From positions 24,925 to 88,924 of the forward strand of contig PLWQ01000025.1 of the NCBI GenBank assembly GCA_003165595.1: 64,000 nucleotides of DNA, read 5' to 3'. This DNA is from Fibrobacterota bacterium (GTDB lineage: Bacteria; Fibrobacterota; Chitinivibrionia; Chitinivibrionales; FEN-1185). Both the position numbers and the translations under genes were made by a program. Shown here in pieces: positions 42,060 through 54,719 of this stretch (position 1 is its first letter; each line of letters starts with the position of its first letter). Under the pieces are notes generated by a model. That model worked only from the letters and a program-made list of their open reading frames with translations, made no database searches and was not told where the DNA came from.

Positions 42060-43394
42060 CTATTTGGCTCCGGCGTCGGCCCATTTCACAAAATCGAATC
42101 CCGCTACCTGCATCAAGGCGTACCTGCTGAGCGTATAGCGGAACTCGCTTTGCACTCTGGCGAATTTAGCCTGTGTGTACTTGTTCTCGGCATCGAGCAA
42201 GTCGAGATTGGGGATGACCCCCGCCTCGTACTGCAACGTCGCTATGCGTCTTGATTCGCCGGCGAGCCGGATGTTGGTCGCGGCTTCGAAAAGGTTTTCG
42301 CGCGCGCTCTTGACATCCGCAATCGCCTTGAGCACATCTGTGCGAACCGTACGCTTGAGATCATCGAGGATCGTGCGAAGGCTGTCGAGGTGCGCTTCCA
42401 GTTCTTTTATGTGATAGTGGGTTTTGCGACCGTCGAATATGGGTACCGATATTTGCGCTGCTGCGACCGTGTTGAATTGCAGCTGATCGAGGTTGGGAAT
42501 ATATCCGTTTTTCTCTCCGGCAGAAACGTGCGCCACAAGCGCAGGGGTCATCTCCAAGCGAGCCAGGGAAAGCTGGGCTTGTCCTGCCTTAAGCGCAACG
42601 TTCATCAGGTCGATTTCGGTTCTTTGTTTGAGCGCAGCCTCGATCAGTGAATCTTTTGCAGGTTCGTGATAACTCGAATCGAACGCGCCCATGCAATTTG
42701 CCGGCGCAGATTCATCGAGTCCCAGGAGCTGCCTGAAGCCGATCTGCTGCTTCGCAAGGTCGTTGTTGAGATTCGTGAGTTCGGTTTGCGCATTGGTGAG
42801 ATCCACCTCGGATCGCAACACATCGAATTCCGTTGAGCTTCCCGTCGCCAGCTTCTTCTTGACAAAATCGAGATGCTGGCTGAGGTTGGCGACGTTCTCC
42901 TGTTTGGCGGCTATCATCTGGGCGCTGCTGAGCAGCGACTCGAACGAGACTATCGCCTGGTAGCTCACGAATTTGGCGGCCATGCCGGTCCCGGTCTGAA
43001 GCGCCTGTTCGCCTATGGTTGAAAGGTTGATTGCTTTCTGGCGTTTGCCGAAATCGAAGAGCAAATAGTCGGCACCGACGTGAAAATCCCAGTTGTTGGC
43101 AGGATAGAGTTGAAAGACCTTTCCGCCGAATGGAATTGTCTCAAGCGGGTAAAGGTACGAATATGAGCCTGTTCCGGAAATATCTGGCAGCCACGCGGTT
43201 TTCGCCTGGCTCGTTCTCGCCTGGGCGGCGGCAAGTCCCTGCTTCGCGGCGTTGAGCGCTGCGCTGTTCTTTACGGCCATTTTTATTGCAGAAGGCAAGG
43301 TGATTGAATCGGGTGTCTCGCACAACGCGGTTGCAACCGCAAGCCCACAAAAGAGCGCTGCGAGCGCATAAATTTTACTGCTTGATCTTGTCAT
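42060..43394 (-). CDS. TolC-family outer-membrane efflux channel (MFS operon)
   Basis: 444 residues from the ATG at 43394, which has AGGAAG upstream. Sec signal (KIYALAALFCGLAVATALC), then TolC repeats (ITLPSAIKMAVKNSAALNAA; TEFDVLRSEVDLTNAQTELT; NLDLLDAENKYTQAKFARVQ). Related to, but clearly different from, the channel at 36361-37671. It is the last gene of the TetR-EmrA-EmrB-TolC operon and would complete an MFS tripartite exporter. Confidence 0.93.
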   Translation of the reverse strand: MTRSSSKIYALAALFCGLAVATALCETPDSITLPSAIKMAVKNSAALNAAKQGLAAAQARTSQAKTAWLPDISGTGSYSYLYPLETIPFGGKVFQLYPANNWDFHVGADYLLFDFGKRQKAINLSTIGEQALQTGTGMAAKFVSYQAIVSFESLLSSAQMIAAKQENVANLSQHLDFVKKKLATGSSTEFDVLRSEVDLTNAQTELTNLNNDLAKQQIGFRQLLGLDESAPANCMGAFDSSYHEPAKDSLIEAALKQRTEIDLMNVALKAGQAQLSLARLEMTPALVAHVSAGEKNGYIPNLDQLQFNTVAAAQISVPIFDGRKTHYHIKELEAHLDSLRTILDDLKRTVRTDVLKAIADVKSARENLFEAATNIRLAGESRRIATLQYEAGVIPNLDLLDAENKYTQAKFARVQSEFRYTLSRYALMQVAGFDFVKWADAGAK

Positions 43395-43445
43395 GGTCTT
43401 CCTTATGTTTACAGACATGCCGCTATCGCTACGTCGACCATTGTC

Positions 43446-45041
43446 TCACCGCCGCAAGACCGGCGCGGCCAGGGTGGTCTTTCGTGTTTTCAATATCACA
43501 ATGGGAATGACGCAGGCCGCCGTGCACAACGCGGAAATGAGAAAATCATCGTTGATGCCCCAGACAAACATCTGTTGAGAGAAGTGGGATACCAAAAGCA
43601 TCGAGCTTTGAGCAGCCGCATTCTGGACCGTTGAGCCGGCATCGTGCACGGCATGCGCCTGAATCATCTGGAGACTGTGGCTGAAAACCGGCGACGAACG
43701 GTTAAGCAGGGCGCCGGAAACAGCCGTATGGAAAACGATGCGTTGGGTCAGGAGCGTTTGCAAAATGGCCACGCCGAAACTGCCGCCAACCTGGCGAATA
43801 ACGTTCATCAATCCGGACGCCTGGGCCATTTCGGTCCTGGAGATTTCGGTGAGAGCCAGTGCGGACAGCGGCGAAAAAAGCAAGCCCATGGCGACCCCGC
43901 GCAAGTACATGGGAAACATAATCTGGGAATGTTCGGAAAAAATGGAAAGCTTTGAATTGAGATAAAAGCTGAACGTAAACAGGATGATCCCGGTTATGAT
44001 AGGAATCTTCGGGTTTACCTTGTCGGAAAAGTATCCGGCGATGGGCCCGGTGACCGCCTGGATGATCCCTATCGGCAGCAGCACCATGCCGGATTCCAAT
44101 GCCGTGTAGCCCAGGATGTTCTGCAGATAGACGGGAATCAGAAACACGCTGCCGAACATGCCCACGCCGAACATGAACATTACGATATTGGTGAGCCCGA
44201 AGTTGTATTTGACAAGAAGTCGCAATTGGACCAACGGGTTCTCGACGTTGAACTCGGTCACGAGGAACACCACGAATCCCGCGGCCGCCAGCGCGAAGCA
44301 CAGCATCATGATATCGGACGTCCACCCGCCCGTGTTCCACTGCGCGTTGCCGCTGGCCAGGGCAAAGAGCAGGAAGCCCAGGAATACCGACAACGAGAAG
44401 AAGCCGCTGAAGTCAAACGATCGCGCCTGCTGCGTCTTGTATTCACGCTGGATCACCCAGGTTGCGAAAAAGCAGATGATTCCCACGGGAACATTGATAT
44501 TGAAAATGAGATGCCAATCGAAATTATCCGCAATGTATCCGCCGAACAGCGGCCCCAGGGAGACCGAGGCGGCGGCGGAAATGGACCAGAACCCCATGGC
44601 GAGGCCGCGTTTTTCCGGTGGGAATTCCCGCATGATGATCGCCATGCCGAGAGGCTGCAACAGGCCGCCGCCCAGGCCTTGACCGATGCGCATGGCGATA
44701 AGGGAGTGCTCGTTCCACGATATGCCGCAGAGAAACGAAAACAGGGTGAAAATGGCCAGGCCCACGGCGTAGGTACGCTTGTAGCCGAAGCGGTCGGCGA
44801 TCCATCCCGAGCAGGGCAGCATCACCGCGAAGGCGAGCATATAGCCGGTAAGTATCCACTGCGCCACGTCGACCGAAATGCCGAACGACGCCATGATCTT
44901 GGGAAGCGCCGTATTCACGATGGTTGAATCGAGCACCACCATGAACCCGCTGATCATGATGTTGGCGAGCACCCACCACTTGTACGAGTCGTGCTCGTGG
45001 TGGAGCGACGGAACGTTATTGATAAATCGCTGGCGGAGCAT
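43446..45041 (-). CDS. DHA2-family MFS drug exporter (EmrB/QacA type)
   Basis: 531 residues with 14 predicted membrane helices. MFS motif A is GWIADRFGYKRTY and motif C-like glycine-rich sequence is present around LGGGLLQPLGMAI; the acidic D in VLDSTIVNTALP (helix 1) is the typical DHA2 motif. Proton-driven export of amphiphilic drugs, bile-salt-like compounds or fatty acids in relatives. It follows the EmrA-like adaptor by 6 bases. Confidence 0.95.
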   Translation of the reverse strand: MLRQRFINNVPSLHHEHDSYKWWVLANIMISGFMVVLDSTIVNTALPKIMASFGISVDVAQWILTGYMLAFAVMLPCSGWIADRFGYKRTYAVGLAIFTLFSFLCGISWNEHSLIAMRIGQGLGGGLLQPLGMAIIMREFPPEKRGLAMGFWSISAAASVSLGPLFGGYIADNFDWHLIFNINVPVGIICFFATWVIQREYKTQQARSFDFSGFFSLSVFLGFLLFALASGNAQWNTGGWTSDIMMLCFALAAAGFVVFLVTEFNVENPLVQLRLLVKYNFGLTNIVMFMFGVGMFGSVFLIPVYLQNILGYTALESGMVLLPIGIIQAVTGPIAGYFSDKVNPKIPIITGIILFTFSFYLNSKLSIFSEHSQIMFPMYLRGVAMGLLFSPLSALALTEISRTEMAQASGLMNVIRQVGGSFGVAILQTLLTQRIVFHTAVSGALLNRSSPVFSHSLQMIQAHAVHDAGSTVQNAAAQSSMLLVSHFSQQMFVWGINDDFLISALCTAACVIPIVILKTRKTTLAAPVLRR

Positions 45042-45047
45042 GGAAGC

Positions 45048-46052
45048 CTATTTTGAAAAAATTCGTGTATAGGCCGACAGGCCGGGCAGCAGCGACACCG
45101 CTGCCGGGCTTGACTCAATGGCGATCTTTACCGGCACGCGCTGGGTTACCTTGGTGAAATTGCCGGACGCGTTGCTTGCCGGGATGAGGGAGAACTCCGA
45201 GCCCGTGGACCGGCCGATGCTTTCCACCTTGCCGAAAATCCGCTGCCCGGGAAACGCGTCTATGGAAATCTCCGCGCGCATGCCGGGGCGTATGGAGCGG
45301 AGCTTGGTCTCTTCGTAGTTTGCCGCGACCCACACGTGCTTGTTATCGAACATGGAATAGATGGCCTGGCCGGGCGACACCACGTCGCCCGACAGCACCC
45401 ACCGCCTCGCGATAAGGCCGGAGAAAGGGGCGACAATCACGGTGTTGGCAAGCTGGGTATTGACAATCGCAAGATCGGCCTTGGCTCCCGCGACCTGCGC
45501 CTCGTCCCGGTCTATCTGCGCCTCGGCGAGTTTGCGGGCGTTTTCGGCGTGGCTGTACTGCTCCTGCGATACGATCTGGCTCTTGAATTGTTTTTCTATG
45601 CGATCGTAGTCGTCGAGGGCCTTGGCCTTATTGACCGACGAGATCTCCACGCTGCGGGTGATGATCCGGAGCGATGCCTGGGCTTTTGCAAGCTGTGCGC
45701 GCAGGTCCGCGTCATCGAGCTTGACAATCGTGTCGCCGGCGCTCACCGTATCTCCCTCGTCGTATTTGAGCATGGTGATTCGCCCGGAAATTTTTGAGGC
45801 TATGGTGGCTCGATACGCTTCAACGAATGCGTCGTCGGTGGCTATGGAGCTGAAACGGGCGACATACCAGAAGAAAACAGCCACGGTAAGGCCTACAACA
45901 AGAAGAAACAGCGGGATGATGACGCGTTTGCGCTTGAACATCGGCACATCATCGATGGGCTCGTCGCCGTTTGCGGCACCATTACCCGCGTTTGGCGGCT
46001 GTTGCGGCAAATCGGCCCGCGGAGGCTGCTGAGAGGATGCTGGTGTGTTCAT
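45048..46052 (-). CDS. EmrA-type HlyD adaptor
   Basis: 334 residues: Pro/Gln/Asn-rich cytoplasmic tail, one membrane helix (VIIPLFLLVVGLTVAVFFWY), then a membrane-fusion protein body with lipoyl halves and a coiled coil (TDDAFVEAYRATIASKISGR; AKALDDYDRIEKQFKSQIVS; NTVIVAPFSGLIARRWVLSG). It connects the MFS exporter to a TolC channel. The start overlaps the TetR gene stop as ATGA. Confidence 0.95.
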   Translation of the reverse strand: MNTPASSQQPPRADLPQQPPNAGNGAANGDEPIDDVPMFKRKRVIIPLFLLVVGLTVAVFFWYVARFSSIATDDAFVEAYRATIASKISGRITMLKYDEGDTVSAGDTIVKLDDADLRAQLAKAQASLRIITRSVEISSVNKAKALDDYDRIEKQFKSQIVSQEQYSHAENARKLAEAQIDRDEAQVAGAKADLAIVNTQLANTVIVAPFSGLIARRWVLSGDVVSPGQAIYSMFDNKHVWVAANYEETKLRSIRPGMRAEISIDAFPGQRIFGKVESIGRSTGSEFSLIPASNASGNFTKVTQRVPVKIAIESSPAAVSLLPGLSAYTRIFSK

Positions 46053-46669
46053 ATTTTCTTGACTCCATTGCGTGAGTGTGAAATTCCAATGAGAAGAATG
46101 TCGAGAAAGCGCAGCACTTCGTCCCGATAGGCTTTGATATCGGCGCTCCTGAGTTCGCCGGGCGTCATCGTCTTGAAAAACCGGATTCGCAGGCCCTGGA
46201 GCACGTGCTGAATGAGCTGCGCCGTTTGTTCGGAAGAATCGACGGCAAATTCGCTGCGGCGCTTGCCTTCGCTCAAAATGGCCGTAAGAAATCCCGTCTC
46301 TGTCGCGCTGAATTCGCGGAACAGATCCCGCATGATCGGCTTGATCGAATCTCCTGCTCGTCCAAGGTCAAGCAGCGTGCCCAAAAGGGCAAGGTGTTGC
46401 TTGAAATACTCCCGGAGCTTTCCGGGCGCCTCGGAATCACCTTCGATGATTGCCTCGATGCGCTTTGCAAAATCCTGCTGTTCGGCGGCAACCACATTAC
46501 GGAAAACATCTTCCTTTGCCGGGAAATAATAGTACAATGCCGCTTTGCTTATGCCGAGGTCGGCCGCGATTTCGTCCATGGTGACCTTGGCAAGGCCGAA
46601 GCGGGCGAAACGCCGGTGGGCCGCTTCGAGGATGTCCGCGCGCTTGTCGTGGCTGTGCTGGTGGTTCAT
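46049..46669 (-). CDS. TetR-family repressor of the MFS pump operon
   Basis: About 206 residues from the ATG at 46669 (a TTG at 46681 would add four). The N-terminal helix-turn-helix reads VTMDEIAADLGISKAALYYY, followed by the typical FPAKEDVF. The C-terminal ligand domain is variable as usual. As the first gene of its own operon with adaptor, pump and channel, it most likely autorepresses and responds to an exported compound. An inverted repeat just upstream is the candidate operator. Confidence 0.92.
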   Translation of the reverse strand: MNHQHSHDKRADILEAAHRRFARFGLAKVTMDEIAADLGISKAALYYYFPAKEDVFRNVVAAEQQDFAKRIEAIIEGDSEAPGKLREYFKQHLALLGTLLDLGRAGDSIKPIMRDLFREFSATETGFLTAILSEGKRRSEFAVDSSEQTAQLIQHVLQGLRIRFFKTMTPGELRSADIKAYRDEVLRFLDILLIGISHSRNGVKKI

Positions 46670-46685
46670 GCCGAAACCCAATCCT

Positions 46686-46722
46686 GACTATTTTACCAAA
46701 AAAGTCGGACGTTAAAATAGTC
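46686..46722. promoter_or_regulatory. Candidate TetR operator
   Basis: GACTATTTTA (46686-46695) is repeated perfectly inverted as TAAAATAGTC (46713-46722) with a 17-base spacer. On the reverse strand the left arm contains TAAAAT, which could be the -10 box of the tetR operon, so binding would block transcription. It starts 17 bases before the tetR start codon. Confidence 0.6.
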
Positions 46723-46760
46723 CCTGCATCGTGGTCGTGCAAGCTGTTTGAGTGAAACGG

Positions 46761-47588
46761 TCAATCGCTGCGGGAAAAGCTGAGTGCGGCAAGCCCTACG
46801 AAGACAAGTCCCGCCAGCGCGATAAAAGCCACCTCATGGCCGGCAGTGACGGGGATGCCCAGCACCGAAAGATCAAGGCCCATGGCCTTGCGAAGCAGCG
46901 GGTCCATGCCGCCGCTCGGCAGAAGGATCTTCTTGAAAAGGTCTACGGCATATGTCAACGGGTTAATCTTGACCAGAATGTTGAGCCACGGCGGCATGCC
47001 GCTGAGCGGGAAGAACACGCCGGACAAGAACAGCATCGGGAAGATGATCACCTGGACAACCACCTGGAAGCCCTCAGAGGTCTTGAGCAGGCTGGCGATG
47101 ATGAGGCCCAGAGACGACAGCGTGAACGCCACGAGAAACATGGCCGGCACGAGCTGCGCGACAATAAGCGGCGTGAGTTTCGCACCCGCAAACGGCGCAA
47201 ACACGAGCATGAGAAGCCCCTGGATCACCGCCACCGTGGACCCGCCGAGGATTTTGCCAACGGCTATTGAAACGCGCGATACGGGCGACACCAGGATCTC
47301 CCTGAGATAGCCGAACTCCCGGTCCTGCACCACCGACAGCGCGGAAAACAGCGACGTGGTGAACACGGTCATGCCGATGATGCCGGGAAACATGAACCCG
47401 GCAAAGTTGAACTGGCCAAGTGGTCCCGCCGTGCGCGAGGCGCTCATAAGAGACCGGATTGCACCGCCCATACCGGTGCCGAAAACCACAAGAAACATGA
47501 AGGGCATTGCGAACGACCCGAACAGGCGGCCCTTATTGCGCGCGAACCGCAGGATGTCGCGGTACCACAGTGCGAATATTGCTTCCAT
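46761..47588 (-). CDS. ABC-2 type exporter permease
   Basis: 275 residues with six predicted helices; the ABC-2 signature follows helix 2-3 as VVQDREFGYLREILVSPVSR and the late helix segment is FPMLFLSGVFFPLSGMPPWL. DrrB-like permease that pairs with the ATPase coded upstream (98-base gap). Ends close to the tetR promoter region, so it closes the operon coming from 54.5 kb. Confidence 0.93.
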   Translation of the reverse strand: MEAIFALWYRDILRFARNKGRLFGSFAMPFMFLVVFGTGMGGAIRSLMSASRTAGPLGQFNFAGFMFPGIIGMTVFTTSLFSALSVVQDREFGYLREILVSPVSRVSIAVGKILGGSTVAVIQGLLMLVFAPFAGAKLTPLIVAQLVPAMFLVAFTLSSLGLIIASLLKTSEGFQVVVQVIIFPMLFLSGVFFPLSGMPPWLNILVKINPLTYAVDLFKKILLPSGGMDPLLRKAMGLDLSVLGIPVTAGHEVAFIALAGLVFVGLAALSFSRSD

Positions 47589-47686
47589 TCCTTCTCCGTT
47601 TTAACGAACATCTATAAAAGATCGGATTCCTTTTCTTCATCTCCTGCCCGGCCCCACTCCTTCGGGGAACGCGCAAACTTTGGGAT

Positions 47687-48664
47687 TCAATGAAATCCTC
47701 GCCTCATCCGACCATGCCTGCCCGCGTTTTTCGGCGCTTCTTCCTCTCTGATTTGCCGCCCTGTCAAGGCGAGAAAAGCATCGTTGAGCGTTGGGCGGCG
47801 CAGGTTGACGTTCGTGATCGGCACGGTGAGCTCCTTAACCAACCGGACAAGGAATTCGCCTCCCCCGGCCGTCTTGAGCGACAGCACATTGCCCGAAAGC
47901 GACGGATCGATTCCGAAGCGGGTCGCAATCTCGGCGCGCGCCGCCACGTTGTCTGTTGTGGAAAGCTCCACGATGTCGCCGCCGACGCCCGCCTTGAGCG
48001 CGGCAGGCGTGTCCAGCGCCACGAGCGCGCCGTTGTCCATTACCGCGATCCGGTCGCAGATTTCGGCTTCCTCCATATAATGCGTGGTGAGAAAGATCGT
48101 GATACCCGCCGTCTTCCGAAGCCCGGTCACATAGTCCCAGATGTGGGCCCGCGTTTGCGGGTCGAGCCCGATAGTGGGCTCGTCGAGAAACAGCACTTTG
48201 GGGTAGTGCAACAACCCGCGCGCTATCTCGAGCCGCCGCTTCATGCCGCCGGAGAATGTCTCGACGATGTGTTTTCGCTTATCGCCAAGCTCCACAATGT
48301 CAAGCACCTCGGCAATGCGGCTTTTCCTCTCCGAGGCGGCAACGCCGTAGAGCCTGCAATGAAGCATGAGGTTTTCGTAGGCGGTAAGTTTGTGGTCGAG
48401 CGTGGTGTCTTGAAACACGATGCCGATGCTGTGTCGCACCCGGTCTTTCTGCCGCACGATGTCGAAGCCGTTGAGCGTGGCGGTTCCCGAACTCGGCTTG
48501 AGCATGGTGCACAGCATGCTGATCGTGGTGGTTTTCCCCGCGCCGTTTGGGCCGAGGAATCCAAACACTTCGCCTTCGGCAACGGAGAAACTGACGCCCT
48601 TTACCGCGTCAACCTTCTTGAAGGAGCGTTTGAGGTTATCAACGTGAATGATCGATTGAGTCAT
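47687..48664 (-). CDS. ABC exporter ATPase (DrrA/CcmA type)
   Basis: 325 residues from the ATG at 48664. Walker A GPNGAGKT, Q-loop in FQDTTLDHKLTAYENLM, signature FSGGMKRRLEIARGL, Walker B VLFLDEPTIGLDP and switch His in LTTHYMEEAE. The C-terminal domain is the longer one of the daunorubicin-resistance group. Overlaps the radical SAM gene by 26 bases, so production and export of one compound may be linked; inference. The 98 bases before the permease gene contain GCAAACTTTGGGATT, also seen near 31562. Confidence 0.94.
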   Translation of the reverse strand: MTQSIIHVDNLKRSFKKVDAVKGVSFSVAEGEVFGFLGPNGAGKTTTISMLCTMLKPSSGTATLNGFDIVRQKDRVRHSIGIVFQDTTLDHKLTAYENLMLHCRLYGVAASERKSRIAEVLDIVELGDKRKHIVETFSGGMKRRLEIARGLLHYPKVLFLDEPTIGLDPQTRAHIWDYVTGLRKTAGITIFLTTHYMEEAEICDRIAVMDNGALVALDTPAALKAGVGGDIVELSTTDNVAARAEIATRFGIDPSLSGNVLSLKTAGGGEFLVRLVKELTVPITNVNLRRPTLNDAFLALTGRQIREEEAPKNAGRHGRMRRGFH

Positions 48665-50024
48665 TGGTATCGGCCTCTCCAATCTCTTTTGCTTTCCTGG
48701 CCGTCTTCAGGAATTTCGCGTCCACCATTTCCGATAGTATCCCCGTAAACAGGAATACGAGCCAGAGGCCAAGCCGTTTCATGCCTGCCCCGAACCCGTA
48801 AATCCGCATGATGGTAAACGACTTCCTGAAGGAATAAAAACGCCGCAGCGCGTTGTAGAATTCCTTTTGCAGTTCCGTGACGCTCATCTTTTTCGGATGA
48901 AACGTGGCGTGCATGAGGTCGAAATACTGCCAGTCGCTCACGGCCATGCGCCGTTCCTCGGTATACTGTTTGTAAATCGGTGTCTCGGGAAACGGGGTAA
49001 GCACAGCGGGCTGCAGGGTAAAGGCGTTGATGTCGCGGCAGAACTTGATGGCCTTGCGAATGTCTTCGACGCCGTCGGTGTCGAGCCCGAGAACCAGGCT
49101 TGCCAGCAGTTTGATCTTGTACTTGCCGAGATTGGATATGCTGCCCAGGAGGGGTTCGAGCTTTATCTTCTTGCCAATGTACTCCAGAGTGGCCGGGTTG
49201 AGGCTCTCGATGCCGATCAACACGCTCCGCAGATGGGCCCGGGAAAGCAGCGACAAAAGCTCCTCGTCGAGCACCATGTCGGCCCGGCCGAAGAAGAACA
49301 CGTCGCGAAACACCAGGCCTTTCTCGATCATGGCCGTAAGCAGGTCCTTGGCTCGCTTTCGGTTGCCCGTAAAATTGTCGTCTTGGAAATTGACATACTT
49401 GAAACCATGTTTCTTGTAGTGCTCGAGCTCCGCGATAACGCTGTCCACGCTCCGTTCGCGGTATGGCGAAAACATGCGAGAGGTGGAACAATAATTGCAA
49501 CTGTAGTGGCAGCCGCGCGTGGTCATGATGTTGGCCTCGCGGCACGGTGTTTTGAGCAGCGAATAGTCGGGAAAGGTTATTGCGTTAAGGTCGGCGGGGT
49601 GGCCGGCGTTTACCACCCCGCCTCCCGTCCGGCTCTCCATAACGTCGGCGATGACGCCTTCGGCCTCACCCGTCACCACGGTATCGCAATGCGCAAGCGT
49701 TTCCTGCGGCGCAACGGTGGCATGCATGCCGCCGATCACCACTCGTTTGCCGCGGCTGCGAAAAAAGTCGGCCAGTTCAAAAGCCCGGGGCGCGGTGGAG
49801 GTCATGGTGGAAATGCCGATCACATCGGCCGCGCAGAGCTTCTCGGCATCGACCCGGGCATACAGTTCTTCGTATACCGATACCTCATGGCCGCGATCGC
49901 GCAGCATGGTGGCCAGGATAAGCGGCCCCGTGATCGCGTTGGGCCGTGTGTAAATGTTGTTGCCGATCCGCACGGGAAGGGTTTTCCGCATGTCGGAGGC
50001 GGGCGTAACGAATGCTATTTTCAT
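48639..50024 (-). CDS. B12-binding radical SAM protein
   Basis: 461 residues. N-terminal cobalamin-binding Rossmann domain (ITGPLILATMLRDRGHEVSV; DVIGISTMTSTAPRAFEL; RVVIGGMHATVAPQET), then radical SAM domain with the cluster motif CHYSCNYC in TTRGCHYSCNYCST. C-terminal part has LTPFPETPIYKQYTEE and a hydrophobic stretch near the end (LGLWLVFLFTGILSEMV), suggesting membrane contact and a lipid-like substrate. Sits between CoA-activase genes (19-base gap) and an ABC exporter (26-base overlap). Confidence 0.9.
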   Translation of the reverse strand: MKIAFVTPASDMRKTLPVRIGNNIYTRPNAITGPLILATMLRDRGHEVSVYEELYARVDAEKLCAADVIGISTMTSTAPRAFELADFFRSRGKRVVIGGMHATVAPQETLAHCDTVVTGEAEGVIADVMESRTGGGVVNAGHPADLNAITFPDYSLLKTPCREANIMTTRGCHYSCNYCSTSRMFSPYRERSVDSVIAELEHYKKHGFKYVNFQDDNFTGNRKRAKDLLTAMIEKGLVFRDVFFFGRADMVLDEELLSLLSRAHLRSVLIGIESLNPATLEYIGKKIKLEPLLGSISNLGKYKIKLLASLVLGLDTDGVEDIRKAIKFCRDINAFTLQPAVLTPFPETPIYKQYTEERRMAVSDWQYFDLMHATFHPKKMSVTELQKEFYNALRRFYSFRKSFTIMRIYGFGAGMKRLGLWLVFLFTGILSEMVDAKFLKTARKAKEIGEADTNDSIDHSR

Positions 50025-50043
50025 TTCGACAAATCCTTTACTT

Positions 50044-51314
50044 TCAGGTGAATTGTTTGGCGGCCATCACCAGCATCTGCAGCCGGTTTTCGAGATTGGC
50101 CATGCTCACATCGTAGTCGTAGTCGAGAGCCAGAATGTTGATATGGGGGAATCTTTCCTTGAGCGGCTTGATGATGCCGCGGCCCGTTATCTGGTTGGGC
50201 AGGCATCCGAACGGCTGGATGATCACAAACGAGGTGACTCCCTTCCTGGCGTAGTGCATTATCTCGGCCGGGATGAGCCACCCTTCGCCCGCCATGATGG
50301 CTGTGTCGACAAATCCGGCGACGGAGGCCGCAAGTTCCGAAACGGCGGGCCGCGGCTCGTAGAAGCGGAAATGCTTGTATATCAATTCTACTTTGCCAAC
50401 TACATGACGGTATGCGCCGTCCAGCGCCTCCGCTACCATGCGCTTTGTAACGGGCCGCCTGGCCAGTCCGCGCCGCGCCATGTCTTTGTCGACAATCACC
50501 TGGCGCCGGAAAAAGGTAACTATGTCCGGGAGCAGCACTTCCATCCCGTTCTTTTCCAGGTACCTCACGAGCTGGCGGTTGGCGGTCTCGTGGTAGTTCA
50601 TGAGAATCTCGCCTGTCACGAGCACGCGCGGCCGCTTGCGTGAACGGTCGGCCGGTACGTCGTTAAATGCCCTGACGGCATCACCGAGCGCGGCACAGGC
50701 CTTCTTTGCGCCGTGTTCAAGCGCCCGTGAGATTTTGTCAAGGTGCTCTTCGTATGCCAGATCCGCGCAGCCGGGCGTCAGCTCGTAGGGCCGCGTCGCG
50801 CGTACCATGGCGTCAAGGGCGTCGGTGACGGCCATGCCCCACAGCATCCTCAGCTGATACCGGAGGCCCGAGGAAAATCCGGGGTGGATGTGCTTTCTGT
50901 CGGCGCCTGTTGTGAGAATGGCTACCTCGGGATAGCCCGCGTCGTCCAGCGCCTTTCGCGCGAGCGCAAAATACTGGCCTGCGCGGCAATCCTCGCAGTT
51001 TTTGGCAAGCGCCAGCGCCACCTCGCCCGGCGCCGCCGCGCCGGTGGAAAGGAACCGCAGGCACTCTCCGATGTTTATCTGCGCGGGAAAACAGGCGTCG
51101 TTGTGCACGAACCGTTTGCCCAGATGCTGGGCCTGCTGGTCGGCAAGGGGGAGCGGCACCGAACGATAGCCCAGGCTCCGAAACACCGCACTTGCCATTG
51201 TGGAGAACGAGCGCGACAAGTTGGGAACCAGGACAACGCGCCGTTTCTTGTCGGAACGGGAAAATAACCGCGAATACGGCCGGGGAAGCGCAGCCGCCGC
51301 GCGCGCGGCAGATT

Positions 51315-51318
<4 letters not shown>
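50044..51318 (-). CDS. 2-hydroxyacyl-CoA dehydratase-like partner of the activase
   Basis: 424 residues related to the HgdB/YjiM-like part that is fused to many large 'CoA activases'. Conserved cysteine-containing segments: NDACFPAQINIGECLRF, KNCEDCRAGQYFALARK, and PFGCLPNQITGRG near the end, likely iron-sulfur ligands. In related systems an ATP-driven activase sends one low-potential electron to such a protein, which then reduces a difficult substrate. Overlaps the activase gene by 4 bases (ATGA), so it is a coupled subunit and not a frameshift product. Confidence 0.8.
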
Positions 51319-54539
<3,221 letters not shown>

Positions 54540-54719
54540 AGTTTCAGCTTATGTGGCTTGGCAGAAGAGGAAGAGATGGCCCCTAACACAACACCATATC
54601 TTTCAAATGGTTGTTGCAGCATCGGCTCTCCTGTCCTGGAGGCGCCCGCCTGTTTTGGGGCACCCGATGCCGAAGACGAGAAAATGCAAGTTGGACAGAG
54701 GAAAAAGCAATGCTTTTGA
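54540..54719. other. Intergenic, probable promoter region of the activase operon
   Basis: 180 bases between two reverse-strand genes; no ORF. Only weak promoter-like pieces are visible on the reverse strand (TTGAAAGATATGG near 54605-54620). No strong terminator for the methyltransferase gene. Confidence 0.35.

Noticed and set aside
48867-50051. 394-codon forward ORF opposite the B12 radical SAM gene
   Set aside because: Antisense shadow of a gene with an intact CxxxCxxC motif; no ribosome site.
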